This document shows, piece after piece, positions 16,997 through 26,240 of a stretch of DNA of 64,000 nucleotides (position 1 is its first letter; each line of letters starts with the position of its first letter). Below the pieces are notes generated by a model. That model did no database searches. It was not told where the DNA came from and saw only the letters and a program-made list of their open reading frames with translations. The stretch covers positions 1,178,001-1,242,000 of the forward strand of contig NZ_JBPPGG010000001.1 in NCBI RefSeq assembly GCF_051304405.1. The letters are read 5' to 3'. The position numbers and the translations under genes are program-made. This stretch comes from Pedomonas sp051304405 (GTDB lineage Bacteria > Pseudomonadota > Alphaproteobacteria > Sphingomonadales > Sphingomonadaceae).

Positions 16997-17415
16997 CCGG
17001 CCAGCCGGTTTCGGTACACACCGCGCTTGTCTATCTGATGATCCTGGTGGCGGGGTCGGACGGGCGCATGGGCACGCCCGAGATGCAGGTCATCGGCCGG
17101 CTGGTGCGGGAATGGCCGGTGTTCGAAAGCTTCAACGTGGAGCTGCTCATCCCGCTCAGCCGCGACTGCGGCACCATCCTCAACACCGACGACGGGCTCG
17201 ATACCGTGCTCGGCCTCCTGCAAACCGCCATCCCCGACGAGCTGGGCGAGACCGCCTACTGCCTCGCCTGCGAGGTGGCCGCCGCCGACGGCGAGGTGGA
17301 TCAGGACGAACGCCACATGCTCGACACCATCCGCGCCCGCCTCGGGCTGGAGCGGCTGGCCGCCGCCGCCATCGAGCGGGCCACGGCGGCGCGGCTCAAG
17401 CGCCTGCCGTCATGA
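16993..17415 (+). CDS. TerB-like (tellurite resistance TerB family) protein
   Basis: A 140-residue all-helical protein. Two repeated acidic segments, AGSDGRMGTPEM near residue 14 and AAADGEVDQDERHML near residue 97, are the paired D-G-x-(M/V/I)-x-x-x-E signatures of the TerB/DjlA N-terminal fold, which may bind a metal. Its start overlaps the helicase stop (ATGA). The family is named for tellurite resistance, but many members have no tested role and this single gene is not a ter operon. A link with the helicase is suggested only by the coupling. Confidence 0.88.
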   Translation: MTGQPVSVHTALVYLMILVAGSDGRMGTPEMQVIGRLVREWPVFESFNVELLIPLSRDCGTILNTDDGLDTVLGLLQTAIPDELGETAYCLACEVAAADGEVDQDERHMLDTIRARLGLERLAAAAIERATAARLKRLPS

Positions 17416-17537
17416 GCGCGCCCGGAGCGCGCCCGGAGAGAGAACGCCCGGCGATATTCAGCCCGTCAGGCCTTGGGCCTGCCCCTTCGTTGTGGCTATA
17501 AGGGCTCGACCGTGAGTTTCGTAAGTAAGGGCCGCTC

Positions 17538-18071
17538 GTGAAATCGTTGACGCTGCTTCGTCACGCCAAGGCTGGCTGGGGGGACCCCTCCCAGCGCGAT
17601 TTCGACCGGCCGCTGGACGAGCGGGGCCGCCGCGCCGCCCCCCGCATGGGCCACTACCTGCGCACCGAAGGGCTGACGTTCGACCGGGTGGTGGTCTCCC
17701 CCTCCGTGCGCACGCTGGAAACCCTCGCGCTGGTGGAGGAAGGCTACGGCGCCAAGCTCACCGAACTGGAAGACGAGCGGGTCTACCTGGCCTCCAGCGA
17801 CACCCTCCTGGACATCATCCACGCCCTGCCGGACGAATGGGACAACATCCTCATCATCGGCCACAACCCGGGCTTCGAGGACCTCGGCCTCCAACTCGCC
17901 GGACACGGGCCGGAGCGGCTGATGGCCCGCCTCGCCGCCTTCCTGCCCACCGCCGGGGTGGTCGAGATCACCTTCGACGTGGACCACTGGAGCGACGTGC
18001 GCCCCGGCGAGGGCGAACTCGTCCGCTTCGTCCGCCCCGTCGATCTGGACCGGACGCTGGAAGGCGACTGA
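17538..18071 (+). CDS. SixA-type histidine phosphatase
   Basis: A 177-residue member of the histidine phosphatase (phosphoglycerate mutase-like) superfamily. The catalytic RHG-type motif is LLRHAKAGW at residues 6-14 and the second conserved His stands in IIGHNPGFEDL. SixA removes phosphate from histidine phosphotransfer domains such as ArcB in E. coli; alphaproteobacterial homologues can act on the nitrogen PTS. Which partner applies here cannot be told. The start is GTG at 17538, with AAGG a few bases upstream. The gene follows TerB after about 120 bases and ends just before a composite repeat. Confidence 0.9.
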   Translation: MKSLTLLRHAKAGWGDPSQRDFDRPLDERGRRAAPRMGHYLRTEGLTFDRVVVSPSVRTLETLALVEEGYGAKLTELEDERVYLASSDTLLDIIHALPDEWDNILIIGHNPGFEDLGLQLAGHGPERLMARLAAFLPTAGVVEITFDVDHWSDVRPGEGELVRFVRPVDLDRTLEGD

Positions 18072-18102
18072 GGGGGGCTTGCAAGGGGTTCAAGGGTTTT
18101 TT

Positions 18103-18441
18103 GCAGGGGTCTTGGACCCCTGCACCCCGGCCTTTTTCGGGCCGCGCCCTTCCGGCTGGCGTTGCATCACGCAAAGCGGGAGTCTGTTAAGCGATTTTCG
18201 CCCGCCGCTAGAAATCGCCGCCAAGGGGGTTTAAACGCCCGCAGAGAGGTTTTTGACTATTTCCGCTAGGGTGGTAGCGGGCAGGGCCGTTCCGGCGCTC
18301 CAGGGTGCCTCTACGGGCGATTACGGGGCATCCCGGAGGCCCATCTCGCCCCGTTTCCCTTCCGCCGCACGTCCGCCCACCTGCGAGGCGCGGCGGTCAG
18401 GCTGCAAGCATATCGGGGGTGCAGGGGGTGAGACCCCTTGC
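18103..18441. repeat. Composite palindromic element between SixA and sufA genes
   Basis: The left hairpin is GCAGGGGTC-N3-GACCCCTGC at 18103-18123, preceded by a T-run and followed by CACCCCGGC and GGGCCGCGCCC. The right hairpin is GCAGGGGGTGAGACCCCTTGC at 18421-18441, imperfect, followed by an A-run. The stretch 18072-18500 between convergent genes holds this element and the suf terminator. The interior (18180-18410) has no recognisable gene. Confidence 0.75.
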
Positions 18442-18473
18442 GAAAAAGAAAAAGGCCCGCGTGCAGCGGGCCT
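18442..18473 (-). terminator. Rho-independent terminator of the suf operon
   Basis: On the minus strand the stem AGGCCCGC-TGCAC-GCGGGCCT (18453-18473) is followed by TTTTTCTTTTT. It stands 28 bases past the sufA stop. Confidence 0.9.
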
Positions 18474-18500
18474 GAATCCTCGGGGCCGTCCGGCGAAACC

Positions 18501-18932
18501 TCACACCGTGAAGCTTTCGCCGCAGCCGCAGCGGCCTTTTTCGTTGGGGTTGTTGAAGACGAACCCGGCGGTGAACATGTCTTCCTGCCAGTCCATCTCG
18601 GAGCCGATGATGTAGAGGAGGGACATGGTGTCGATGTAGAGGCGGCCGCCCGGGGTTTCGACCACCTCGTCCATCGGGTTGGGTTCGTCCACGTAGTCCA
18701 CCTTGTAGGAGAGGCCGGAGCATCCCTTCTGCGGCGTGGTCAGGCGCAGGCCCGCGGCGGGCTTGTCGGCTTTCGCCAGCAGCTCGCGGATGCGCTCGGC
18801 GGCGCGCTCGGTCACGGTGAGCGGCGCGGGGCGCGCGGCGCGGGGGCGGCCGGGCCCTGTCACGCTTGGCGTCAGGGCCGGGCTGGCGGTCTCGCCGGTG
18901 GTGGCGGCGGTCGTCCGGGTCTCGTCCGTCAT
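18501..18932 (-). CDS. sufA: A-type iron-sulfur carrier protein (SufA/IscA family)
   Basis: A 143-residue HesB/IscA-family protein that carries assembled iron-sulfur clusters to target enzymes. The core starts at about residue 38 (LTVTERAAERI) after an Ala/Thr/Pro-rich, probably disordered N-terminal extension of some 35 residues. The three cluster-binding cysteines are in QKGCSGLSY and the terminal GRCGCGESF. The start at 18932 shares one base with the stop of the upstream gene (TAATG), so translation is coupled. It is the last gene of the suf operon. The homologous protein is usually about 110-120 residues, so the N-terminal extension is the only oddity. Confidence 0.94.
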   Translation of the reverse strand: MTDETRTTAATTGETASPALTPSVTGPGRPRAARPAPLTVTERAAERIRELLAKADKPAAGLRLTTPQKGCSGLSYKVDYVDEPNPMDEVVETPGGRLYIDTMSLLYIIGSEMDWQEDMFTAGFVFNNPNEKGRCGCGESFTV

Positions 18933-19381
18933 TACAGCATCCCCAGTTCCAGCTTGGCTTCGTCCGACATCTTCTGCGGATCCCAGGGCGGATCCCACAC
19001 CAGGTTCACCTCGACCGAGCCCACGCCCGGCACCGCGCCGACGCGGGTTTCCACCTCGCCCGGCATGGATTCGGCCACCGGGCAGTGGGGCGTGGTCAGG
19101 GTCATGGTGATGACCACGTGGCCTTCGTTGATCTCCAGCCCGTAGATCAGGCCGAGGTCGTAGATGTTCACCGGGATTTCCGGGTCGTAGATGTTGCGCA
19201 GCGCCTCCAGCACCCGGTCGTAGACATCGCCGCCCGGCGCCCCGGGGGAGACGGCGGGCTTTTCTTCCTTCAGGAAGCTTTCGATGAAGTCCACCTGGCG
19301 CGGCGGCACGGGCCGCTCCGGCGGGGGCGGGGCCTCGCTGATTTCCTCGACCGTGAAATTCTTCGGTTCTTCCCCGTTCAT
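18932..19381 (-). CDS. SUF-associated DUF59 (MIP18-like) iron-sulfur assembly protein
   Basis: A 149-residue protein with a DUF59 domain at roughly residues 50-149. YDPEIPVNIYDLGLIY and TTPHCPVAESMP hold the conserved Asp-Pro-Glu and Cys of the family. Members of this group (often called SufT or PaaD-like) help mature iron-sulfur proteins. The first 40 residues are Pro- and Glu-rich and probably disordered. The start at 19381 overlaps the sufS stop (ATGA). Confidence 0.92.
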   Translation of the reverse strand: MNGEEPKNFTVEEISEAPPPPERPVPPRQVDFIESFLKEEKPAVSPGAPGGDVYDRVLEALRNIYDPEIPVNIYDLGLIYGLEINEGHVVITMTLTTPHCPVAESMPGEVETRVGAVPGVGSVEVNLVWDPPWDPQKMSDEAKLELGML

Positions 19382-20574
19382 CGGAAGATCCTCACTACCT
19401 TGTCCATACCCTCCGCCAGACGCTCCACGTCCGCCGGGGTGTTGTAGATGCCGAAGCTGGCGCGCGCCGTGGACCCCACGCCGAGCCGCTCCATCAGCGG
19501 CTGGGCGCAGTGGTGCCCGGCCCGGATGTTGATTCCCGCCTCGTCCAATATGGTGCCGATGTCGTGGGGATGAACCCCTTCCATCACGAACGAGACGATG
19601 CCGGTGTGGTGGCCCGGCCCCAGCACCCGGACCGAATTGAAGCGCGACAGCGCCTCGATGGCCTGGCGGGTGAGTTCGGCCTCGTGCGCCCGGATGGCGG
19701 GCAGGCCGATCGCGGTCACGTAGTCGATGGCCGCCTTCAGCCCGAGCGCGCCGACGATATGCGGCGTGCCTGCCTCGAACCGCTGCGGCGCGGGCAGATA
19801 GGTGGTGCGCTCGAAGGTGACGGTCTCGATCATGGCGCCGCCGCCGTGGTAGGGCCGCATGGCGTTGAGCACGTCGAGCCGGCCCCACAGCACGCCGATG
19901 CCGGTGGGGCCGTAGAGCTTGTGGCCGGAGAAGACGTAGAAATCCGCGCCCAGGTCCTGCACGTCGACGATCTGGCGGGGGGCGGCCTGGCAGCCGTCCA
20001 CCAGCACCCTGGCGTCCACCGCCTTCGCCAGGGCGACGATGCGCTTCACGTCCACCAGCGTGCCGAGCACGTTGGAGATGTGGGTGACGGCCACCAGCTT
20101 CGTCCGGGGGCCGATCACCCGCGCGGCGGCTTCGTAGTCGATGTCGCCGTCCGGGGTGATGGGGATGACCTTGAGGCCGAACCCGGCGATTTCGGAGGCC
20201 AGCTGCCAGGGCACGATGTTGGAGTGGTGCTCCAGCTCGGTCACCACCACCTCGTCGCCTTCGCCCAGGTTGGCGGCGGCCCAGCTCTGCGCCACCAGGT
20301 TGATGCCTTCGGTCGCGCCGCGCACGAACACCACTTCGGCGGGCGAGGCCGCGTTGATGAAGCGGGCGACGGTGGCGCGGGCTTCCTCGTAGGCTTCCGT
20401 CATGGTCTGGCTGCGCCGGTAGACGCCCCGGTGCACGGTGGCGTAGTCGCAGGCGTAGGCGCGGGTGATGGCGTCCACCACCGCCTGCGGCTTCTGCGCC
20501 GTGGCGGCGGTGTCGAGGTAGACGAGGTCCGGCTCGTTGACGAGCACGGGGAACTGGGCGCGGTAGTCGGTCAT
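19378..20574 (-). CDS. sufS: Cysteine desulfurase SufS
   Basis: A 398-residue group II cysteine desulfurase, a pyridoxal phosphate enzyme that takes sulfur from cysteine for cluster assembly. The PLP lysine lies in FSGHKLYGPTG, and the active Cys in HHCAQPLM near the C-terminal third, as in SufS. EVVVTELEHHSN and the DGCQAAPR segment give the usual cofactor contacts. The start at 20574 (MTDYRAQFP) is two bases past the sufD stop. No SufE gene is present in the operon, so a sulfur acceptor must be encoded elsewhere or be replaced. Confidence 0.96.
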   Translation of the reverse strand: MTDYRAQFPVLVNEPDLVYLDTAATAQKPQAVVDAITRAYACDYATVHRGVYRRSQTMTEAYEEARATVARFINAASPAEVVFVRGATEGINLVAQSWAAANLGEGDEVVVTELEHHSNIVPWQLASEIAGFGLKVIPITPDGDIDYEAAARVIGPRTKLVAVTHISNVLGTLVDVKRIVALAKAVDARVLVDGCQAAPRQIVDVQDLGADFYVFSGHKLYGPTGIGVLWGRLDVLNAMRPYHGGGAMIETVTFERTTYLPAPQRFEAGTPHIVGALGLKAAIDYVTAIGLPAIRAHEAELTRQAIEALSRFNSVRVLGPGHHTGIVSFVMEGVHPHDIGTILDEAGINIRAGHHCAQPLMERLGVGSTARASFGIYNTPADVERLAEGMDKVVRIFR

Positions 20575-20576
20575 GC

Positions 20577-21512
20577 TCACGCTCCCCGCACCATCGCCCG
20601 GAGCCGCCCGGTCGCGGCCTCGGCGAACGCCTCGCGCCGCGCGTCGTCGGCGATGGGCTCGATGGCGTCGGCAACGAACGCCTCGGTCAGCAGCGCCTTT
20701 GCCTCGGCGGGCTCGACGCCGCGCGTCGCCATGTAGAACAGCGCCTGCTTGTCCAGCTCGCCGACGGTGGCGCCGTGGGCGCACTTCACCTCGTTGGCGT
20801 AGATCTCCAGCTCCGGCTTGGCGTTGGCCGTGGCGGTGCGGGCCAGCAGCAGCGCCTTGGAGGACTGCTCCGCGTCGATCCGCTGGGAGCCTTCGCTGAT
20901 GATGATCTTGCCGAGGTAGGTGACGGTGCCCTTGTCCGCCGCCACCGAGCGCACGGTCTGGCGGCTGGTGGCGTCGGGGGCGATGTGGTGGAAGCGGGTG
21001 ACCAGCTCGATGGTCCGGGCCTCGCTCGCCAGCAGCACGCCGCCCAGCTCCACCGACGCGCCTTCGTGAATGCGCACGTCCAGCTCCACCCGGCCAAGCT
21101 GGCCGCCGGCGTTGAGGATGTGGACGCGGTAGGTCGCGCCCGGGCCCACCTCCACGTCGTAGCGGGCGGTGGTGAGGGCGTCGCCCGCCCGGCTCTGGTC
21201 GATGTGGTGGGCGAGGGTCGCACCCGCGCCAATGTGGAGGCTCACCTGCGGGTTCAGCCAGCCGCCGCCGCTGTAGCGCTCGTCGAGCACGGCGGTGGCG
21301 TCCGGCGCCACCGCGACGGAGCGGGTGACGTCCGCCCGGCCGCCGGTGATCGCCAGCGGCAGGGCGAGGGTTTCGCCGTCGCGCAGGGACACGGCCTCGG
21401 AGACGGGCGCGTCCGCCGCGTCGGGCAGCATCATCGCCGCCTCCAGCGCCTTCAGGTCGCTGTAGCGCCAGGCCTCGTCGCGCTTGCTGGGCAGGGTGAA
21501 CGGCGCGCTCAT
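20577..21512 (-). CDS. sufD: Fe-S cluster assembly scaffold subunit SufD
   Basis: A 311-residue SufD, partner of SufB and SufC in the SufBC2D scaffold that builds iron-sulfur clusters. RDEAWRYSDLKAL at the N-terminus and the C-terminal segment EVKCAHGATVGELD with the conserved His identify it. It is somewhat shorter than the E. coli protein (about 420), which is common in alphaproteobacteria. The start overlaps the sufC stop by ATGA. Confidence 0.94.
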   Translation of the reverse strand: MSAPFTLPSKRDEAWRYSDLKALEAAMMLPDAADAPVSEAVSLRDGETLALPLAITGGRADVTRSVAVAPDATAVLDERYSGGGWLNPQVSLHIGAGATLAHHIDQSRAGDALTTARYDVEVGPGATYRVHILNAGGQLGRVELDVRIHEGASVELGGVLLASEARTIELVTRFHHIAPDATSRQTVRSVAADKGTVTYLGKIIISEGSQRIDAEQSSKALLLARTATANAKPELEIYANEVKCAHGATVGELDKQALFYMATRGVEPAEAKALLTEAFVADAIEPIADDARREAFAEAATGRLRAMVRGA

Positions 21513-22249
21513 GCGGCCACCGTCGCGTAGCCTTCGCGCTCCAGCTCCAGCGCGAGGGATTTGTCGCCCGACTTCACGATGCGGCCCGCCGCCAGCACGT
21601 GCACATGATCGGGCACCACATAGTCCAGCAGGCGCTGGTAGTGGGTGATGAGCAGGATGGCCCGGTCCGGGCCGCGCAGGGCGTTGATGCCCTGGGCCAC
21701 CACCTTCAGCGCGTCGATGTCGAGGCCGGAGTCGGTCTCGTCCAGAATGGCGAGCCTGGGCTGGAGCACGGCCATCTGCACCATCTCGTTGCGCTTCTTC
21801 TCGCCGCCGGAGAAGCCCACGTTGACGGGGCGCTTCAGCATCTCGGGGTCGAGCCCCAGCTCCTTCGCCTTCTCGCGCACCAGGCGCAGGAAGTCGGCGG
21901 AGGAGACTTCCTCCTCGCCCCGCAGCTTGCGCTGGGCGTTGAGTGCGGTGCGGAGGAAGGTGAGGTTGGAGACGCCCGGAATCTCCACCGGATATTGCAG
22001 GCCGAGGAACAGGCCGGCGGCGGCGCGCTCGTGCGGCTCCAGCGCCAGCAGGTCCTGGCCGAGGAACTCCACCGCGCCCTCGGTCACCTCATAGCCGTCG
22101 CGGCCCGCCAGGGTGTAGCCCAGGGTGGACTTGCCCGCGCCGTTCGGCCCCATGATGGCGTGCACCTCCCCCGGCTTGATGGAGAGGCTGAGTCCTTTGA
22201 GGATTTCCTTGCCGTCCACCGTGGCGTGCAGGTTCTTGATCTCAAGCAT
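21509..22249 (-). CDS. sufC: Fe-S cluster assembly ATPase SufC
   Basis: A 246-residue ABC-type ATPase. Walker A GPNGAGKST is near residues 34-42, the signature motif reads FSGGEKKR, and Walker B LAILDETDSGLD follows. It drives conformational change of the SufBCD scaffold during cluster assembly. It lies 29 bases after sufB and overlaps sufD by four bases. Confidence 0.97.
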   Translation of the reverse strand: MLEIKNLHATVDGKEILKGLSLSIKPGEVHAIMGPNGAGKSTLGYTLAGRDGYEVTEGAVEFLGQDLLALEPHERAAAGLFLGLQYPVEIPGVSNLTFLRTALNAQRKLRGEEEVSSADFLRLVREKAKELGLDPEMLKRPVNVGFSGGEKKRNEMVQMAVLQPRLAILDETDSGLDIDALKVVAQGINALRGPDRAILLITHYQRLLDYVVPDHVHVLAAGRIVKSGDKSLALELEREGYATVAA

Positions 22250-22278
22250 CGATAGTCTTCCTGTCTTTCTCTGGCGGA

Positions 22279-23748
<1,470 letters not shown>

Positions 23749-23749
23749 G

Positions 23750-24217
23750 TTAACGCCTCAACTGGTTGGGAGCCGCCGGGGGCTCGGCCGCCTCGAGGGC
23801 GGGCAGCGAAACCGTGCCTTGCACCAGATCGGCGAGCGAGACGGTGGAAAGCGCATCGCGGATGGTGCGGTTGATGATCTGCCAGTGCGGTTTGATGGAG
23901 CAGATGCCCTCCCGCGCGCACTGGCCGGGCGCGGGGTCGGTGCAATGGGTGAGGGCGATCGGGCCGTCCACCGCTTCCACGATCTCCGCCACGCTGATCT
24001 CGCCGGCGGGCCGGGCCAGGGCGAAGCCGCCGCCGATGCCCCGGTAGGATTGCAGCAGCCCGGCGCGGGACAGGGTGCCCAGCAGCTTGGCAACCGTCGG
24101 CAGCGGCACGTTGGTCGCCGCCGCCACCGAGGCGGCGGACGGACGGGCGTCGTCGGTGAGGGCCATCTGGCACATCACCACCACCGCATAATCCGCCAGG
24201 TTGGACAGGCGCACCAT
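23750..24217 (-). CDS. Rrf2-family regulator of the suf operon (IscR/SufR-like)
   Basis: A 155-residue Rrf2-family repressor. The N-terminal winged helix (MVRLSNLADYAVVVM, then VPLPTVAKLLGTL) binds DNA. The three cysteines CTDPAPGQCAREGIC at about residues 92-106 match the iron-sulfur cluster ligands of IscR-type sensors. It is first in the suf operon and should sense cellular cluster supply and repress its own promoter. A candidate operator lies just upstream of its start. Confidence 0.94.
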   Translation of the reverse strand: MVRLSNLADYAVVVMCQMALTDDARPSAASVAAATNVPLPTVAKLLGTLSRAGLLQSYRGIGGGFALARPAGEISVAEIVEAVDGPIALTHCTDPAPGQCAREGICSIKPHWQIINRTIRDALSTVSLADLVQGTVSLPALEAAEPPAAPNQLRR

Positions 24218-24236
24218 CGCTCGCGCGTGCTCCGGG

Positions 24237-24250
24237 TTAAATCAGATTAA
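24237..24250. promoter_or_regulatory. Candidate operator upstream of the suf operon
   Basis: TTAAATCAGATTAA is an imperfect dyad in an AT-rich patch within an otherwise GC-rich region, 20-33 bases before the start of the Rrf2 gene. Its position fits autoregulation by the Rrf2 protein. It also resembles the TTAA-N-TTAA layout of CtrA sites, although with a spacer of six and not seven. Confidence 0.4.
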
Positions 24251-24289
24251 TTTCGTCCGGTTTATGTGGGGGGTGGCCTCACGATGTCA

Positions 24290-24585
24290 AGCGCGGAACG
24301 CGCGCTCCCGCGCGCTATTGCGCCGCAAGGCAAGGTTTCGCGCGCGCCGGGCCCGCTTATCCCATTTGGCAACGGGGGGAAAGGCCCAAGTCGGCCTCGC
24401 CTGACAGATAGGCGAGGGTCGGGCGCGGATGCAGGAGCGCTTGTCGCCGGGGGACCCGCGCGCGTATGGAAGGGCAGCCCCGGCCGAGTCGCGCCGCTCG
24501 CGCGCCCGGCCGGAGCCGTTGCCGGACTCAAAGCCGGAGCCAGACGCCGAAACCAGACGCGCAAACCAGCCAGACGGGTGAGCCT
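24290..24585. other. GC-rich intergenic stretch without a gene
   Basis: Between the suf promoter and DUF952 I see no supportable gene. A hairpin CCTCGCCT-GACAGAT-AGGCGAGG lies at 24395-24417. Its loop and the nearby GGGCCCG and CCCATTTGGCAACGGGGG recall the core of the composite palindromic elements, so this may be a decayed copy. Confidence 0.5.
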
Positions 24586-24930
24586 GTGACCACCATCTAC
24601 AAGATCTTCCGGGCGGACGAATGGGCCGGGGCGCAGCGCGCGGGCCGCTTCACCGGCTCCGCCGACGACCGGCGGGACGGCTTCATCCATTTCTCCACCG
24701 CCGGGCAGCTGGAAGGCACGGCGGCGAAGCATTTCGCGGGCGAGGCCGGCCTGGTGCTGGCGGAGGTGGACGCCGCCGCGCTCGGCCCCGCCCTGCGCTG
24801 GGAGCCCTCCCGCGGCGGCCAGCTGTTCCCGCATCTTTATGGCGAGCTGCCGCTGGCGGCCGTCACCCGCACCTGGCCGCTGCCGCTGGCCGAGGGCGCG
24901 CATGTCTTTCCCGAAGGACTGAAGTCATGA
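24586..24930 (+). CDS. DUF952 domain-containing protein
   Basis: A 114-residue protein of the DUF952 family, recognised by the opening TTIYKIFRADEW and the segment DGFIHFSTAGQLEGTAAKHF, which resembles a compact nucleotide- or sugar-handling fold but has no proven activity. The start is GTG at 24586 with GGGTGAG upstream; longer starts would add low-complexity Arg-rich sequence. The stop overlaps the pyrD start by ATGA, so the two are translated together. Confidence 0.88.
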   Translation: MTTIYKIFRADEWAGAQRAGRFTGSADDRRDGFIHFSTAGQLEGTAAKHFAGEAGLVLAEVDAAALGPALRWEPSRGGQLFPHLYGELPLAAVTRTWPLPLAEGAHVFPEGLKS

Positions 24931-25991
24931 TCGATTGCTACCGCCTCGCCCGTCCCGCCCTGTTCGCGCTGGATGCGGAGACCGCCCACCGCCTCACCAT
25001 CGCCGGGCTCAAGACCGGCCTCGCGCCAGCCGCCGGGCCGGACGATCCCCTGCTGGCGGTGTCGCTGTGGGGGCTGCGGTTCCCCAACCCGATCGGCATG
25101 GCCCCCGGCTTCGACAAGAACGCCGAGGTGCCGGACGCCCTCCTCAAGCTGGGCTTCGGCTTCGTCGAGGTGGGCACGGTGACGCCGCGCCCGCAGGCGG
25201 GCAATCCGCGCCCGCGCCTGTTCCGCCTCAAGGAGGACCGGGCCGTCATCAACCGCATGGGTTTCAACAACGACGGGCTGGAGGCGGTGCGCGTCCGCCT
25301 GGCGCGCCGCCGCGCACTCCCCGGCCTCATCGGCGGCAACGTGGGCGCGAACAAGGACAGCGAAGACCGCATCGCCGATTACGTCACCGCCATTCGCGGC
25401 ATCCTGGGGCTGGTCTCCTACATCACCATCAACATCTCCTCTCCCAACACGCCGGGCCTGCGCGCCCTCCAGGGCCGCGACTCCCTCGCCGAGCTCATCG
25501 GCCGCTGCCTTGAGGCGCGGGGCGCGGACACGACGCCGCTGCTGGTGAAGGTGGCCCCGGACCTCACCGACGCGGACGTGGAAGACATCGCCGCCGTCGC
25601 GCTCGAGAGCGGCATCGACGGCCTCATCGTCTCCAACACCACCATCACCCGGCCCGACACCCTGCGCAGCCCCAACCGGGGCGAGGCGGGCGGCCTCTCC
25701 GGCGCGCCGCTGTTCGAGGCCTCCACCGCCATGCTGCGCCGGTTCCACGGCCTCGTCGGCCACCGGATGCCGCTCATCGGCGTCGGCGGCGTCGCCTCGG
25801 GCGCGGACGCCTACGCCAAGATCCGCGCCGGCGCCTCCCTCGTCCAGCTCTACAGCAGCCTCGTCTACGAAGGCCCGGGCCTGGTCGGCCGCATCAAGCG
25901 GGAACTGGGCGACCTCCTGCGCCGCGACAACTTCGCCAGCGTGCAGGACGCCGTCGGCGCGGACGCCCGCAGCGGGACCGGCGGACAATAA
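24927..25991 (+). CDS. pyrD: Dihydroorotate dehydrogenase (quinone), class 2
   Basis: A 354-residue FMN enzyme that oxidises dihydroorotate to orotate in pyrimidine synthesis and passes electrons to the quinone pool at the inner membrane. The N-terminal helix segment (YRLARPALFALDAETAHR) is the membrane-associating part of class 2 enzymes. NPIGMAPGFDKNAEV, GTVTPRPQAGNPRPRLFRL, INRMGFNNDG and NISSPNTPGLR are the FMN and substrate blocks, with the catalytic Ser in the last. It follows DUF952 with a four-base overlap. Confidence 0.97.
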   Translation: MIDCYRLARPALFALDAETAHRLTIAGLKTGLAPAAGPDDPLLAVSLWGLRFPNPIGMAPGFDKNAEVPDALLKLGFGFVEVGTVTPRPQAGNPRPRLFRLKEDRAVINRMGFNNDGLEAVRVRLARRRALPGLIGGNVGANKDSEDRIADYVTAIRGILGLVSYITINISSPNTPGLRALQGRDSLAELIGRCLEARGADTTPLLVKVAPDLTDADVEDIAAVALESGIDGLIVSNTTITRPDTLRSPNRGEAGGLSGAPLFEASTAMLRRFHGLVGHRMPLIGVGGVASGADAYAKIRAGASLVQLYSSLVYEGPGLVGRIKRELGDLLRRDNFASVQDAVGADARSGTGGQ

Positions 25992-26020
25992 GGCTTCGCC
26001 TTCCGGGACTTGTTTTCAGG

Positions 26021-26060
26021 GTTTTGGGGGGGGCTCGGACCCCCACACTCCCCCTCCTTT
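26021..26060. repeat. Degenerate G-run/C-run hairpin after pyrD
   Basis: GGGGGGGG-CTCGGA-CCCCC lies in a setting like the left hairpin of the composite elements (GTTTT before it, CACTCCCC after it), with ACTTGTTTTCAGG upstream. It may terminate pyrD. The interval 25992-26240 holds nothing else that I can support. Confidence 0.5.
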
Positions 26061-26240
26061 CCAAGGGGCATGTCCGTCCTCAAGGGAACGCCCCCGCTTG
26101 CGGGGGGCAAAGTCCCTCGCAACCATTATGGCGCAGTTCCTCGTAAAAGCGTTTCAAAAGACCGGTTGAGGGATGCCTTGGCGCGTGTTTGCCTATAGAC
26201 GGGGAACGAGTGCGCATCATGTTCGTCAGGGGCTGGAACG

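Noticed and set aside
18253..18615. 120-codon plus-strand frame past SixA
   Set aside because: It crosses a composite repeat and the suf terminator and runs antisense into sufA; there is no ribosome site or family motif.
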